Assembly (NCBI RefSeq): GCF_004402375.1
Contig: NZ_SOGJ01000011.1
Coordinates: 301,431 to 365,430, forward strand
DNA: 64,000 bases
Source: Cryobacterium breve
Lineage (GTDB): Bacteria; Actinomycetota; Actinomycetes; Actinomycetales; Microbacteriaceae
Direction: 5' to 3'
Shown here: positions 16,514 through 25,884 of the stretch, in pieces
Layout of the letters: the number at the start of each line of letters is the position of its first letter
Numbering within the stretch: position 1 is the stretch's first letter
Notes under the pieces: model-generated
What the model was told of the DNA's origin: nothing
The model's database searches: none
Seen by the model: only the letters and a program-made list of their open reading frames with translations
Made by a program: the position numbers and the translations under genes

Positions 16514-17844
16514 TCAAAGCGTGGCCCGCTTGCTGGGCAGTGCGATCAGGGTGTGGTCCGGGTCGACCTCGATCGGTGGCCGCAGCCAGTATTCCGCGCC
16601 GGTGCGGGTGATGGTCCAGTGTTGGTTGTGCAGCAGCAGGTGGTGGGGGTGGCAGAGCAGTACCCCGTCGGCGAGGTCGGTTTAGCCGTTGTCCTTCAGC
16701 CATTCGTTGATGTGGTGCGCTTCGCTCCAGGCGGGTGATCTGTCGCAGTCCACCCAGCGGCATCCGCCGTCCCGCACGCCCATCGCGGCGCGCTGGGCCT
16801 CGGTGAAGAGGCGTTCGTCACGGCCGAGGTTGATGATCTGTCCGGCGTCGTCGAATTGGATGCCGCGGGTTCCGGTGTCGCAGAGCAGCCGGTCGATGGC
16901 TTCCTGCGAGATCGGGACGGGGTTGCCTTCGATCTGCCCGTGCGCGGCCGGTCCAGTGGGAACCGGGGCATCAGCCTTCAGGGACTTCTCGGTCACGATC
17001 ACCCGCACCGAAGGGCGGCGGCCACCGAACACCCGGCCCTGATCGGCCTCCCCGGCGATCTTCAGCAGCTGAACGAGGGCGTCGGCGGCGATCTGGTCGG
17101 TGCTGCGGGGGTCGTCCTGCATCTTTTTCGCCCAGGCGGCCTTGTCCATATCGACGAAGCGCACGCCGCCGCGACGGGGTGCGGTGATCGAGTCGAACGT
17201 TGAGAGCACGAACTCACCGTCTTCGGGGGCGAAGAGCCCGTTCAGGCGCACGTTGCCATTGTTCAGCAGGTACACCTTCAGGAACCGGTCGTCGTGGGCC
17301 TGCTTCTCCCGGGCCGCGATGCCGGCCTCATCGAGGCGATCACGCAGACGCCGCGCACGCTTGAAGACCTCGTCCGCGTTGAGGGAAGCGACCTCGGCGA
17401 GGAGCGACTCGAGGGCGGCGCTGAGCTTCTCGGCGGTGACCGCGGCGTCGATCTGGCCGAGCCCGGAACGGATCGACTCGGCCGCATCCACGGACAGGGT
17501 TCCCGCGGTGACGGCCCGGGCGATCGGGGCCCGCCACGGCACCTTCGCGACGAGTTTGAACGCCTCGTTCTTGGTTGAGCCGGTCGAGTTCTGAATCAGG
17601 GCCTCGGGCGAAAGAAAACCTTGCTGCGCGGCCAGACCCGAATGCCCAGCTCGGGCTGCGACCGGCGGGCGATGGTCGCGGCCATCCAAGCCGAACGGGT
17701 ATCGAGCAGGCGACGGGCGGCCGCGATCTGCCTCTGCCCGGCCAGCACCTCCGTGTCGGCGAGGGCCTCGTAGTCGGCGCAGGACTCACCTAGGCGAGCG
17801 ACGACATTCGTCGCCTGTCTGAGGTCGTCTGCGCTGTTCGTCAG
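16514..17844 (-). pseudogene. DUF222/HNH endonuclease domain gene, multiply disrupted
   Basis: A full-length DUF222-HNH gene can be read across three lesions. The N-terminal part (LTNSADDLRQATNVVARLGE at 17844 leftwards) has CTG where a start codon would be. At about 17645 one base is missing between codons for PELG and HSGLAAQQGF, shifting the frame. The body then runs from 17644 to 16685 with SPEALIQNSTG, LNADEVFKRARRLRDRL and the HNH region CRWVDCDRSPAWSEAHHINEW. A TAA at 16682-16684 interrupts DNG-TDLADGVLLCHPHHLLLHN, and the frame continues to a natural stop at 16514. These multi-copy genes are common in Microbacteriaceae; this copy is dead unless the lesions are sequencing errors. Confidence 0.8.
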
Positions 17845-17957
17845 GCTTCGAGACCAGCAAAGTTAGTGCGCGTAGTCGAGAGTCTCTCATTTGTTTATGG
17901 AGTAGTTATCGAACGCGTGTTCTCTATCTTCGAGAACTCCTCGCTCTCACCCGGTGG

Positions 17958-18422
17958 CTACCCCTCCAGCGACCGGACCAGTCGGACCGGCACTCCTCCA
18001 TGGGCGGTGTTGGGCTCTACATCTTTGGTCACCACGCTTCCAGCGGCCACGATTGCCCCGTTGCCGATCGTGACACCGGGCAGGATTGTTGCGAAAGCAC
18101 CAATCCAGGCACCGTCGCCGACATGGATCGGCTGGGTCACCAGCGCCCCGACTCGAAACTCGCTCGGTCCGATCTCATGGGTGCTCGTGACGAAGCGGAC
18201 GCCCTGGGCCACAGCCGCACGCCCGATCACCACACGCTCATTCCCATCGAAGTAGCGGCCCTCATTCCCGAAGGCGCCGGGTTTCAACACGACCATTCTG
18301 GAGCCGACCGTGACGCCCTTCAACACTCTGGAACCCCTGACGTTCATGCCGGCACGAGTGAGCAGCCGAGACCGATGCGCCCCATTGATGATCAGAGGCG
18401 AAGCCAGGAGCCAATTCACCAT
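17958..18422 (-). CDS. Left-handed beta-helix (hexapeptide) acyltransferase
   Basis: A 154-residue O-acetyltransferase-like protein. Hexapeptide repeats are seen from about residue 30 (VLKGVTVGSRMVVLKPGAFGNEG) and at the C-terminal end (IHVGDGAWIGAFATILPGVTIGNGAIVAAGSVVTKDV), with the family's GxPxRLV ending. The STHEIG segment carries a His in the usual catalytic loop. This resembles maltose/galactoside O-acetyltransferases and wall-polysaccharide acetyltransferases; the substrate is unknown. No ribosome site is obvious upstream of the ATG. Isolated between a pseudogene and tRNA-Lys. Confidence 0.8.
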   Translation of the reverse strand: MVNWLLASPLIINGAHRSRLLTRAGMNVRGSRVLKGVTVGSRMVVLKPGAFGNEGRYFDGNERVVIGRAAVAQGVRFVTSTHEIGPSEFRVGALVTQPIHVGDGAWIGAFATILPGVTIGNGAIVAAGSVVTKDVEPNTAHGGVPVRLVRSLEG

Positions 18423-18537
18423 GACGTCGTGCCAGATTCGAACCGCGTGGGACCTATCTTTGGTGGCTCATGCAGCTCTCATGGTTTCCGCCTGACACTC
18501 AAGGTTCTTGGGTGACTGGATTCTGGCTTTCGGGTAC

Positions 18538-18576
18538 AAAAAAAGCCAGGCCTCGTTCATCACGGGCCCGGCTTTT
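18538..18576 (-). terminator. Intrinsic terminator of tRNA-Lys
   Basis: On the minus strand, AAAAGCCGGGCC and GGCCTGGCTTTT form a 12-bp stem with one mismatch and a 12-nt loop, followed by a run of seven T residues. It lies about 10 nt beyond the tRNA 3' end. Confidence 0.85.
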
Positions 18577-18585
18577 CCCAGACTG

Positions 18586-18658
<73 letters not shown>

Positions 18659-18779
18659 TAATATTTTCTCTCCGACCCAGGGTGACCCGAACCGACTCTA
18701 GATACTAACAGCCGGATTGCCCCCGGCGCCAATCGAGCCGCAAACCGGTGAGTCGCGCCAGAATTACTAGTCTTGGTCT

Positions 18780-19634
18780 GTGACCCAGACTCAGAATTAC
18801 TCCCTCGACGACGACCTTCTGCTTGCCATCGAGCTCGCCGATCTGGCCGATGCGATTTCGCGCGACCGATTCACCGCGATGGACCTCGTTGTGACGACCA
18901 AACCTGACCGCACCCCGGTGACGGATGCAGACCAGGCCGTTGAGCGCGCCATCCGAACGGCTTTGGCCGAGCACCGTCCGGCCGACGGCATCCTCGGCGA
19001 GGAATTCGGCACCGAGGGCACGGGCGTGCGCCAGTGGATCATCGACCCGATCGACGGAACCGCCGGTTTCCTCCGCGGTATCCCGATCTGGGGCACCCTC
19101 ATCGCCCTCGCGGTTGACGGCATCCCGGTGCTGGGTCTGGTCAGCTCCCCCGCTCTCGGCAAGCGCTGGTGGGCTCGCTCGGGCGGAGGCGCGTGGATGA
19201 CCGATGAGCGCACTCCGAGTGCCGCGCCTCTGCGCCTGCAGGTATCCGGGGTGGCCGAGCTCGCCGATGCCTCCCTCAGCTACAACAGCATCCAGCAGTG
19301 GGACCAGACCGGACACCTCGACGAGCTCATCACGTTGTCCCGCCAGGTCTGGCGCACCCGCGCCTACGGCGACATGTGGTCGTACATGTTGCTCGCGGAG
19401 GGCCTCCTCGACATCGTCGCGGAATACGACCTGCAGCCCTACGACATGGCAGCCCTGGCCCCCATCGTGCAGGAGGCCGGTGGCCGGTTCACCTCGGCCG
19501 ACGGCCAGGCCGGACCGTGGCACGGCAGCGCGCTGGCCACCAACGGCCTGCTGCACGAGCCGACACTTCAGATCCTGGGCACGACCACTCCGACAACGGA
19601 TGCCGCGGCGCCCCCGGCGCCACCGGCCGGCTAA
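18780..19634 (+). CDS. hisN: Inositol-monophosphatase family histidinol-phosphatase
   Basis: Mg-dependent phosphatase of the IMPase superfamily, 284 residues, of the branch that dephosphorylates histidinol phosphate in actinobacteria. Metal site 1 is ILGEEFG, metal site 2 the signature WIIDPIDGTAGF, and the third Asp is in LQPYDMAALAPIVQEAGG. The RGIPIWGTLIAL segment follows the signature as in HisN. The GTG start is 6 nt after a TAGTCT box (18768-18773), indicating a leaderless message. The last 20 residues are an Ala/Pro tail. The histidine-pathway assignment is by family; other phosphate esters are possible. Confidence 0.85.
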   Translation: MTQTQNYSLDDDLLLAIELADLADAISRDRFTAMDLVVTTKPDRTPVTDADQAVERAIRTALAEHRPADGILGEEFGTEGTGVRQWIIDPIDGTAGFLRGIPIWGTLIALAVDGIPVLGLVSSPALGKRWWARSGGGAWMTDERTPSAAPLRLQVSGVAELADASLSYNSIQQWDQTGHLDELITLSRQVWRTRAYGDMWSYMLLAEGLLDIVAEYDLQPYDMAALAPIVQEAGGRFTSADGQAGPWHGSALATNGLLHEPTLQILGTTTPTTDAAAPPAPPAG

Positions 19635-19648
19635 CCGAGTTCCGCCCA

Positions 19649-20245
19649 ATGCCCTCTCCGCTTGCCCGACCGTTGGCTCTCCAGTCTCCTCAACCGCGTG
19701 CCCGCACACGTCCTCGCCGAAGTACCCGAGCCCTCCCCCGACCCGTTGCCACAATGACGGCGCTGCTCGCAGCTGCCGGCTTGCTATCCGGAGCCCTCAG
19801 CGGCTGCAGCGTGGTCGGCGACATGCTGCCGACTCCGGGACGGAGTGCTACGCCAGTGCCGGCATCCGCTCTCGGGCAGGTGACCGAGGTGACGAGCCTG
19901 CGTGTTGGGGACTGCCTGCGCGAGGCTTGGGAAGGTTTGGACGTGACCGCGTCGAGCGTTCCTGTCGTCGCCTGCGCCGACAGCCACGATTTCGAGGTGT
20001 TCGGGCGGTTCTCGGTGCCGGGCGACGCCTTCCCCGGCGACGACGCCGTGACCGCAGCGGCCGAGTCCGGCTGCGAGTCCCGTTTTGCGGAGTTCGTACT
20101 GGTCGACTACCGGCTCTCCTCCCTGGACTTCGCCTACCTGACCCCGACCGAGCAGAGCTGGGGCGGAGCCGGCCCCGACGTCTCGTGCCTCATCACCGAC
20201 CCGGCCGGCCCCCTGACCGGCACTCTGTCCGGCGCGGCGCGCTGA
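19649..20245 (+). CDS. Septum-formation (Septum_form) family lipoprotein
   Basis: A 198-residue secreted protein. From the ATG at 19649 it has a long basic N-region (PQPRARTRPRRSTR), a hydrophobic segment and a lipobox LSGC, so it should be an anchored lipoprotein. The exported domain (about residues 75-190) contains LRVGDCLREAWEG, VVACADSHDFEVFG and SWGGAGPDVSCLIT, the paired-Cys pattern of the actinobacterial Septum_form domain (PF13845). A shorter start at 19754 would keep the lipobox but lose the basic N-region. Starts 15 nt behind hisN. Its role in division is only suggested by the domain name. Confidence 0.75.
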   Translation: MPSPLARPLALQSPQPRARTRPRRSTRALPRPVATMTALLAAAGLLSGALSGCSVVGDMLPTPGRSATPVPASALGQVTEVTSLRVGDCLREAWEGLDVTASSVPVVACADSHDFEVFGRFSVPGDAFPGDDAVTAAAESGCESRFAEFVLVDYRLSSLDFAYLTPTEQSWGGAGPDVSCLITDPAGPLTGTLSGAAR

Positions 20246-20284
20246 TCCGCGCGGTGCCCTCACCGGCAGCCGTACTGTTAGTCC

Positions 20285-20749
20285 ATGAGGATCAACGCCT
20301 TCTCGGATGTCTCGCTGCGAGCGCTCATGTTCCTGGCGACCCTCCCCGAGGGCGACCTGCAGACCTCGCGGCTCATCGCCGATGCCGTGGCTACGCCGTA
20401 CACCCACGTGAGCAAGGCCGTTATCCGCCTGCGCGACCTGGGCCTGGTCGAGTCCGTGCGCGGGCGCACCGGCGGCGTGCGCATCAGCTCGGCCGGGCGT
20501 CAGGCCACGGTCGGTTGGCTCCTGCGCGAACTCGACACCCGCGCTGACGTGGCCGACTGCGAAACACCCCGCGGCGACTGCCCGCTCCACCTGGGCTGCG
20601 GGCTGAGAGTGGCCCTGCGTCGTGCGCGGGAAGCGTTCTACGCCGAACTCGACGACATCGTGATCGGGGGGCTCCCCCACGTGGCCTTCCTCGGTCCGGT
20701 CCTGGTTCCCTTGCCGACAGTGCCGCCACGCCGCCCCGATCAGGGGTAA
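20285..20749 (+). CDS. nsrR: Rrf2-family nitric-oxide-sensing repressor NsrR
   Basis: A 154-residue Rrf2 regulator. The winged HTH is at about residues 8-60 (LRALMFLATLPEGDLQTSRLIA, YTHVSKAVIRLRDLGLVESVRGRTGG). Three cysteines, Cys92, Cys99 and Cys105 (ADCETPRGDCPLHLGC), would ligate the Fe-S cluster that reacts with nitric oxide. Placement directly upstream of hmp is the classic NsrR context. The ATG lies 6 nt after a TACTGT box, so the transcript may be leaderless. It is expected to repress hmp until the cluster is nitrosylated. Confidence 0.9.
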   Translation: MRINAFSDVSLRALMFLATLPEGDLQTSRLIADAVATPYTHVSKAVIRLRDLGLVESVRGRTGGVRISSAGRQATVGWLLRELDTRADVADCETPRGDCPLHLGCGLRVALRRAREAFYAELDDIVIGGLPHVAFLGPVLVPLPTVPPRRPDQG

Positions 20750-20769
20750 TGAGGCCGGACCTGCTAATC

Positions 20770-20784
20770 AGCATCTGAAATGCT
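20770..20784. promoter_or_regulatory. Candidate NsrR operator overlapping the hmp promoter
   Basis: The inverted repeat AGCAT-CTGAA-ATGCT lies 38 nt before the hmp start and abuts TACTTT, a possible -10 element. Position between nsrR and hmp and the 5-5-5 symmetry fit an Rrf2 dimer site. This is inference; actinobacterial NsrR sites vary. Confidence 0.5.
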
Positions 20785-20821
20785 ACTTTTGAGCAAGTCC
20801 CCCCAATTGCTTGGAGTCCGC

Positions 20822-21985
20822 ATGCTTTCCTTTCAGTCACTGCCCCTCATCGAAGCGACTCTGCCCCTGGTGGGCGAGCGTATGCCAGAGATCGCGAAGA
20901 ACTTCTACGGCCGGATGCTGACTGCCCACCCCGAGCTCTTCGACGGCCTCTTCAGCCGTTCCAACCAGAAAAACGGCACCCAGCAGCAGGCGCTGGCCGG
21001 CAGCATCGCCGTCTTCGCGACCTACCTGGTACAGAACCCCGACACCACGCCGGAGGCCATGCTGTCCCGCATCGCGCACAAGCATGTCTCCCTCGACATC
21101 CAGCCCGAGCAGTACGAGGTTGTCTACAAGTACCTTTTCGAGGCCATCGCCGAGGAACTCAGCGACGTCATCACGGCCGAGATCGCCGGCGCTTGGACCG
21201 AGGTGTACTGGCTGATGGCCCACGCCCTGATCAAGATGGAGAAGGGCCTCTACTCCGGCCTCGCCAGCGACACGCCGCTCGCCCCCTGGGTCGTCGTGAA
21301 GAAGGAGGCCGCCGGATCCGAGGCGGTCACGTTCACCCTCGAGCCGGCCGACGGCACGCCTGTGTCGCCCGCTCTTCCTGGACAGTACGTGAGCGTCACG
21401 GTGCGGATGCCCGACGGCATCCACCAGGTGCGTCAGTACTCCCTCTCCGCCGGGACGGCGACCACGCGCGTCTTCACGACCAAACTCGACGCCGACGGAG
21501 AGGTCTCCCCCGCGCTGCATCGTGACGTGCAGGTCGGCGACACCCTGATCCTCTCCGTGCCGTGCGGCGATGTGACCCTCGACCAGGGCGACGGCCCGCT
21601 GATCCTGGCCTCGGCCGGAATCGGCTGCACCCCCAGCGCGTCGATCCTGCGTTCCCTCGTGGACAACGGGTCGAAGCGCGAGGTGCTCGTGCTGCACGCC
21701 GAGAGCAACCTTCAGCGCTGGGCCCTGCGCGACCAGATGAGCGAAGACATTGCCTTGCTGGAGGCGGCCGAGCTCGAACTCTGGTTGGAGACACCGAGCG
21801 AGGGACATCACGAGGGGTTCATGTCCCTGGAGAACGTCGCCATCCCCAAGGATGCCTCGGTCTACCTGTGCGGCCCGCTCCCGTTCATGCGCAGCCTTCG
21901 CTCCCAAGCGCTGGAGTCCGGCGTTCCGGCCGATCGCATCCATTACGAGATCTTCGGCCCTGACCTCTGGCTCGCCGGCGTCTGA
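20822..21985 (+). CDS. hmp: Flavohemoprotein (nitric oxide dioxygenase)
   Basis: Converts nitric oxide to nitrate using oxygen and NAD(P)H; cytoplasmic, 387 residues. The globin domain (1-140) has the proximal heme His88 in IAHKHVS and Glu/Tyr in YEVVYKYLFEAI. The FAD domain contains RQYSLS and the NAD domain ILASAGIGCTP and YLCGPLPFM. The ATG at 20822 follows GGAG by 6 nt; an in-frame ATG at 20780 overlaps the candidate operator and is rejected. Control by the adjacent nsrR is likely. Confidence 0.95.
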   Translation: MLSFQSLPLIEATLPLVGERMPEIAKNFYGRMLTAHPELFDGLFSRSNQKNGTQQQALAGSIAVFATYLVQNPDTTPEAMLSRIAHKHVSLDIQPEQYEVVYKYLFEAIAEELSDVITAEIAGAWTEVYWLMAHALIKMEKGLYSGLASDTPLAPWVVVKKEAAGSEAVTFTLEPADGTPVSPALPGQYVSVTVRMPDGIHQVRQYSLSAGTATTRVFTTKLDADGEVSPALHRDVQVGDTLILSVPCGDVTLDQGDGPLILASAGIGCTPSASILRSLVDNGSKREVLVLHAESNLQRWALRDQMSEDIALLEAAELELWLETPSEGHHEGFMSLENVAIPKDASVYLCGPLPFMRSLRSQALESGVPADRIHYEIFGPDLWLAGV

Positions 21986-22010
21986 TCTCTGCGGAACCAC
22001 AAGCGCAACC

Positions 22011-23735
22011 TCAGGGTTCGTCGTCCCATTCGGTACCCTCCAGGTCTCCGCGCAGGGTGCCGGTGGCCTCGTCGACCGCCTCGCCGACGGTGCCCGCGAA
22101 TCGCTCCGGCGGAAACCGGCCGCTCAGCCCGTAGTCGCGCAGGTGGTCCTTCACGGGGCCCTTCATCTCGGCGAAAATGAGGGTGATCCCGCGTGAGGCG
22201 AGGAAAGCGTCGAGTTCGAGCAGTTCCTCCACGGCGGTCGTGTCGATGTCGGTGATCGGCTCGGCCGCCAAAATGACCGTGCGCACATCGCTGCCGGCCG
22301 CGGTGACGATGCGGCGCACGTAGGCATCGAAGATCCCGCCGTTTGCGAAGAACAGCGGAGCATCGAAGCGCACGATGACGATGCCGGGCAACCGCTCCCC
22401 CTCTGGGTGACGAGACAGATCGTGGTACCCGCGCAGCCCACGGATGCGCCCGAGCTCGGCCCGGTAGGGTCGCCAGGCGTGGCTCACGAACGCTCCGAGA
22501 GACAGCACGATCGCCACCCCGATACCCTCGATCACTCCCACCACAAGGACGCCCAGGAAGGAAGCGAACGACAGAGCGGCATCCACTTTGTTCATCCGCA
22601 CGAGGGCGAGCAATCCCTGCACGTCGATCAGACCTGCCGCGGCAACGATGACGACCGCGGCGATGCTCGCCGACGGCAGGTAGTCGGTGAGGCCCGGTGC
22701 CAGAAGCACGAACAACACGATCAACACGGCCCCGACGACACCGGTGAGCTGGGTGCGTGCACCGGCGTTCTCCGCGACGGGAGTGCGAGACGACGACGCC
22801 GAAATGGCGAAGCCGCCGAACAGGCCGCCCGCCACGTTCGCCAGGCCGATCGCCGCCATCTCCTGGCTGCCGTCGACGGTCTCGCCGCGCCGCGCCGCGA
22901 ACGTGCGCGATAGCACGGCGGTGTCGGCGAAGGCGATCAGGGCAACACCGAGGGCCGGCAGGGCCAGTGACGCCACGTCGGCCCAGGCCAGGCCGCCGAG
23001 CGCCGGAGCGGGCAGTCCCTGCGGCATCGCTCCAACGACGGGCAGCGCCTTCTCCAGCCCCAACACGCCCGTCAGAACCGTCGCCAGCACGACGGCGAGA
23101 AGCACGCCGGGACTCTTCGATTTGCCCCAGGACAGTCCCACAATGATGATCAGCGACCCGAGGCCGACGAGCAGCGCGGTGGGGTTGACCTCACCCCCGA
23201 CGATGCTGGTCCCGACGGCGATCGCATTGGCGATCGGCGGCCCCGGCACGATCGATATCCCCAGCAGGGCCGGCAGCTGCGAGACGATCACCAGCAGCCC
23301 GAGGGCGTTCAGGTAACCGACGCGAATTGGCTTGGAGAGCAGGTCGGTCACGAATCCGAGGCGGAGCAGTCCGCCCAGCAGGAGGATCAGACCAACCATG
23401 ATCGCAAGCAGTCCTGCGAGGGCCACTGCCCGGTCGTCGTCGCCCAGGGCGAGCGGCAGGATCGCGGCCGCGATAATCGGAGCCAGCGCCGAATCGGGTC
23501 CGAGAACCAGCACCCGAGAGGGACCGAACAGCGCATATGCCGCCAGCGGAATGATCGTGGCGTACAGGCCGGTCTCCGGCGGCAGGCCGGTCACCTCCGC
23601 ATAGCCGATACCCACCGGGATGAGCAGGGCAGTCAGCACGACCCCGGCACGCAGATCGGCGATCAGCCACTCGCGCCGGTAATTCAGCGCGGTGTCGACA
23701 CCCGGCACCCATCTTTTCACCCACGCAGCCGCCAT
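22011..23735 (-). CDS. SulP family inorganic anion transporter with STAS domain
   Basis: A 574-residue SLC26/SulP carrier, probably for sulfate, bicarbonate or another anion. The membrane domain begins LIADLRAGVVLTALLIPVGIGYAEVTGLPPETGLYA, the family signature, and has the conserved NVAGGLFGGFAISASSSRTPVAENAGARTQ in pieces typical of the family. The C-terminal cytoplasmic STAS domain (about 430-555) includes IVIVRFDAPLFFANGG and ITDIDTTAVEELLEL. I start at the ATG at 23735 because GGGAGGA lies 7 nt upstream; the frame opens at 23765. Convergent with hmp. The anion cannot be assigned. Confidence 0.9.
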   Translation of the reverse strand: MAAAWVKRWVPGVDTALNYRREWLIADLRAGVVLTALLIPVGIGYAEVTGLPPETGLYATIIPLAAYALFGPSRVLVLGPDSALAPIIAAAILPLALGDDDRAVALAGLLAIMVGLILLLGGLLRLGFVTDLLSKPIRVGYLNALGLLVIVSQLPALLGISIVPGPPIANAIAVGTSIVGGEVNPTALLVGLGSLIIIVGLSWGKSKSPGVLLAVVLATVLTGVLGLEKALPVVGAMPQGLPAPALGGLAWADVASLALPALGVALIAFADTAVLSRTFAARRGETVDGSQEMAAIGLANVAGGLFGGFAISASSSRTPVAENAGARTQLTGVVGAVLIVLFVLLAPGLTDYLPSASIAAVVIVAAAGLIDVQGLLALVRMNKVDAALSFASFLGVLVVGVIEGIGVAIVLSLGAFVSHAWRPYRAELGRIRGLRGYHDLSRHPEGERLPGIVIVRFDAPLFFANGGIFDAYVRRIVTAAGSDVRTVILAAEPITDIDTTAVEELLELDAFLASRGITLIFAEMKGPVKDHLRDYGLSGRFPPERFAGTVGEAVDEATGTLRGDLEGTEWDDEP

Positions 23736-23825
23736 GCAGATCCTCCCGGCCCCATCTTGGTACATCCGGGCTGTCCCGTCTGCAGCTCACCCGAACGCAG
23801 TCTCCAAACAAGCCGACGGGTCACG

Positions 23826-23859
23826 AAAAAAGCCCGCAATCACGAGGATTGCGGGCTTT
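23826..23859 (-). terminator. Intrinsic terminator of ssrA
   Basis: A perfect 13-bp stem, AAAGCCCGCAATC with GATTGCGGGCTTT, a 5-nt loop, and six T residues on the minus strand after the stem. It lies about 28 nt beyond the tmRNA 3' end. Confidence 0.88.
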
Positions 23860-23886
23860 CGCTCAGCAGGGTGTGACAGCAACCGA

Positions 23887-24261
23887 TGGTGGAGATGCGG
23901 GGAATTGAACCCCGGTCCACTGCTGTGGTCATATGCCTTCTACGGGTGTATCCAGTGAAATCGTTTTACTCGGCCCCGGAACTTGCCACTGGCATCTGAT
24001 CCGACGAGCCCAGCCCTCGTTTGAGTCCCCCTACACCCCGCGGCTCAGAGTAGGAGCAATCTCTCTAAATGACGTCAGGATCCGGGTAGAGAGCATTCCC
24101 GGTCTGGCGGACTTCTTAGTGCGCTCGCTTAGGCAGCGAGGGCGAAGTCAGTGCGGTTTGATTTGGCACTTATTGTTTTGCAGAGATCGTTTACGAGATA
24201 ACCCTGCATCCTCGACCCGCTTCTCATAATTGCGCAGGCAATGTCGAAACCGATCATCCCC
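23887..24261 (-). ncRNA. ssrA: Transfer-messenger RNA (tmRNA)
   Basis: Rescues stalled ribosomes and tags the nascent peptide. The 5' end GGGGATG pairs with CATCTCC at the 3' end, which is followed by A and an encoded CCA. The T-arm GGGTTCAATTCCCC is clear. The resume codon GCC opens the tag AKSNRTDFALAA and a TAA stop (about 24127-24165), close to the actinobacterial ANTKRTDFALAA consensus. The 375-nt length is normal. The partner gene smpB lies 143 bp upstream on the same strand, and an intrinsic terminator follows. Confidence 0.97.
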
Positions 24262-24273
24262 CTGTGCACTCAC

Positions 24274-24289
24274 TGCCGGCATGCCGGCA
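24274..24289. promoter_or_regulatory. Perfect 16-bp palindrome just upstream of ssrA
   Basis: TGCCGGCATGCCGGCA lies 12 nt before the tmRNA 5' end, inside the 142-bp smpB-ssrA interval. It might be a processing hairpin in the precursor or a protein site. The T/A-rich segment at about 24310-24335 (rc TTGAAAACTCAAC) may hold the ssrA promoter. Confidence 0.4.
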
Positions 24290-24403
24290 TTCGAGTGGGT
24301 TACTGTCACACGCTGTTGAGTTTTCAACTGTTGATCTGCACGACCCGATCAGAGCGACCGTTCCGAACAGCCCCTCAGCCTACAACACGGAGGGGGTGGA
24401 ACG

Positions 24404-24880
24404 CTAGTCGCCCAGGTTCTTGCGGGCTGAGATGGCCCGGTCGGACTCGCGCTTGTCCTGACGCTCGCGCAGTGTCTGGCGCTTGTCGTATTCCTTCTTT
24501 CCCTTGGCGACCGCGATCTCCACCTTGGCATTGCCGTTCTTGAAGTACAGCCGCAACGGAACGAGCGTGTAGCCGCCCTCTTTGGTCTTGTGGCTGATCT
24601 TGATAATCTCCTGCTTGTGCATCAGCAGTTTGCGCTTGCGCCGAGGCGGGTGGTTTGTCCACGTGCCGGCGACGTACTCCTGGATGTGCACGGCGTCGAG
24701 CCAGATCTCGCCGTTCTCGATGAAGGCATAGCCATCGACCAGCGAGGCTCGCCCGGCTCGCAAGGACTTCACCTCGGTGCCGCTGAGTACCATTCCGGCC
24801 TCGTACGTTTCCTCGATGAGGTAATCGTGGCGTGCCTTGCGATTGGTCGATACGACCTTCTCGCCTATTTCCCTGGGCAC
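24404..24880 (-). CDS. smpB: SsrA-binding protein SmpB
   Basis: Partner of tmRNA in trans-translation, 158 residues, normal length. The conserved opening [31 protein letters not shown] and the central [20 protein letters not shown] are diagnostic (given here as separate motifs of the family). The C-terminal basic tail [18 protein letters not shown] enters the ribosome A site. It lies upstream of ssrA and downstream of ftsX, the usual actinobacterial order prfB-ftsE-ftsX-smpB-ssrA. Confidence 0.96.
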   Translation of the reverse strand: MPREIGEKVVSTNRKARHDYLIEETYEAGMVLSGTEVKSLRAGRASLVDGYAFIENGEIWLDAVHIQEYVAGTWTNHPPRRKRKLLMHKQEIIKISHKTKEGGYTLVPLRLYFKNGNAKVEIAVAKGKKEYDKRQTLRERQDKRESDRAISARKNLGD

Positions 24881-24969
24881 GGCATGCTCCTCAGCTCGGT
24901 GTGTGTTCGGACCTATGCCGACCAGCCCATCAGTCTAGCGCGCACTGGGGATGAGGCGAACGGGCTGGG

Positions 24970-25884
24970 TCAGACCTTCAGGTAGCGCGTGATGGCGAAT
25001 TGTGCGGAGAACGCCGCCAAGACCGCGCCGACGACCAACAGGATCGGCACCACCACCAGGGCGTCTTGCATGCCGACAAGCGAGAAGTTCGTCAGTCGAT
25101 CACCCAGATAGCCCTGTACGAACCAGTACACGAGGGCGAGCACGGCGCCACCCGCCAGCAACGATCCGAGGAGGGCGGCAAAGACTCCCTCCAGAATGAA
25201 CGGCGTTTGAATGAACCGGTTGGATGCGCCGACGAGCCGCATGATGCCCAGCTCGCGCCTGCGGGAGAACGCGGACAGGCGGATGGTGGTGGCGATCAGC
25301 AGGGCAGCCGCCACAAGCATCAGCGCGGCGATGCCGATCGCGGTGTAACTGGCCACGTTGAGCACGGAGAAGATCTGGTCCAGGTACTTGCGTTGGTCCG
25401 CGACGTTCTCCACGCCTGCGATGCCGGACAGTCCTTCCACGAGCACATCCGATTGGGAGGGGTCGTCGAGATTGACCCAGAACGTCTCGTTCAGCTGGTC
25501 CGCTGTGACGTAGTCGACGACAGGGTTGTCGGCGAACTGCTTCTTGAAGTTCTCGAAGGCCTGGTCGTGGGTCTCGAAGTAGTACTTGTCGATGAACGGC
25601 GACAGGGTGGGAGATTCGAGCTGCGCCTTGACCGTGTCGATCTGCTCGGGTGTGGCCTCGCCGGCCGTGCACGTTTCGCCGGAGGAGATGGCGGTGCACA
25701 TGTAGATGCCCACCTGGGCGCGGTCGTACCAGAAATTCTTCATCTGGCCGATCTGCATCTGCATCAGGATCGCGGCCCCGACGAAGGTCAGCGAGATGAA
25801 GGTCACGAGCACCACGGAGACGACCATGGAGGCGTTGCGGCGCAGGCCGTTGGCGGCTTCGGAGAGCACGAGTCCGAGTCTCAT
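24970..25884 (-). CDS. ftsX: Cell division ABC permease FtsX
   Basis: Membrane subunit of the FtsEX complex, which couples divisome ATP hydrolysis to activation of peptidoglycan hydrolases outside the cell. The 304 residues contain four membrane helices, the first at about 20-45 ([22 protein letters not shown]), a large extracytoplasmic loop (about 46-170) with two Cys residues ([12 protein letters not shown]) as in mycobacterial FtsX, and the FtsX domain with [15 protein letters not shown]. The ATG overlaps the ftsE stop by 4 nt. Confidence 0.95.
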   Translation of the reverse strand: MRLGLVLSEAANGLRRNASMVVSVVLVTFISLTFVGAAILMQMQIGQMKNFWYDRAQVGIYMCTAISSGETCTAGEATPEQIDTVKAQLESPTLSPFIDKYYFETHDQAFENFKKQFADNPVVDYVTADQLNETFWVNLDDPSQSDVLVEGLSGIAGVENVADQRKYLDQIFSVLNVASYTAIGIAALMLVAAALLIATTIRLSAFSRRRELGIMRLVGASNRFIQTPFILEGVFAALLGSLLAGGAVLALVYWFVQGYLGDRLTNFSLVGMQDALVVVPILLVVGAVLAAFSAQFAITRYLKV

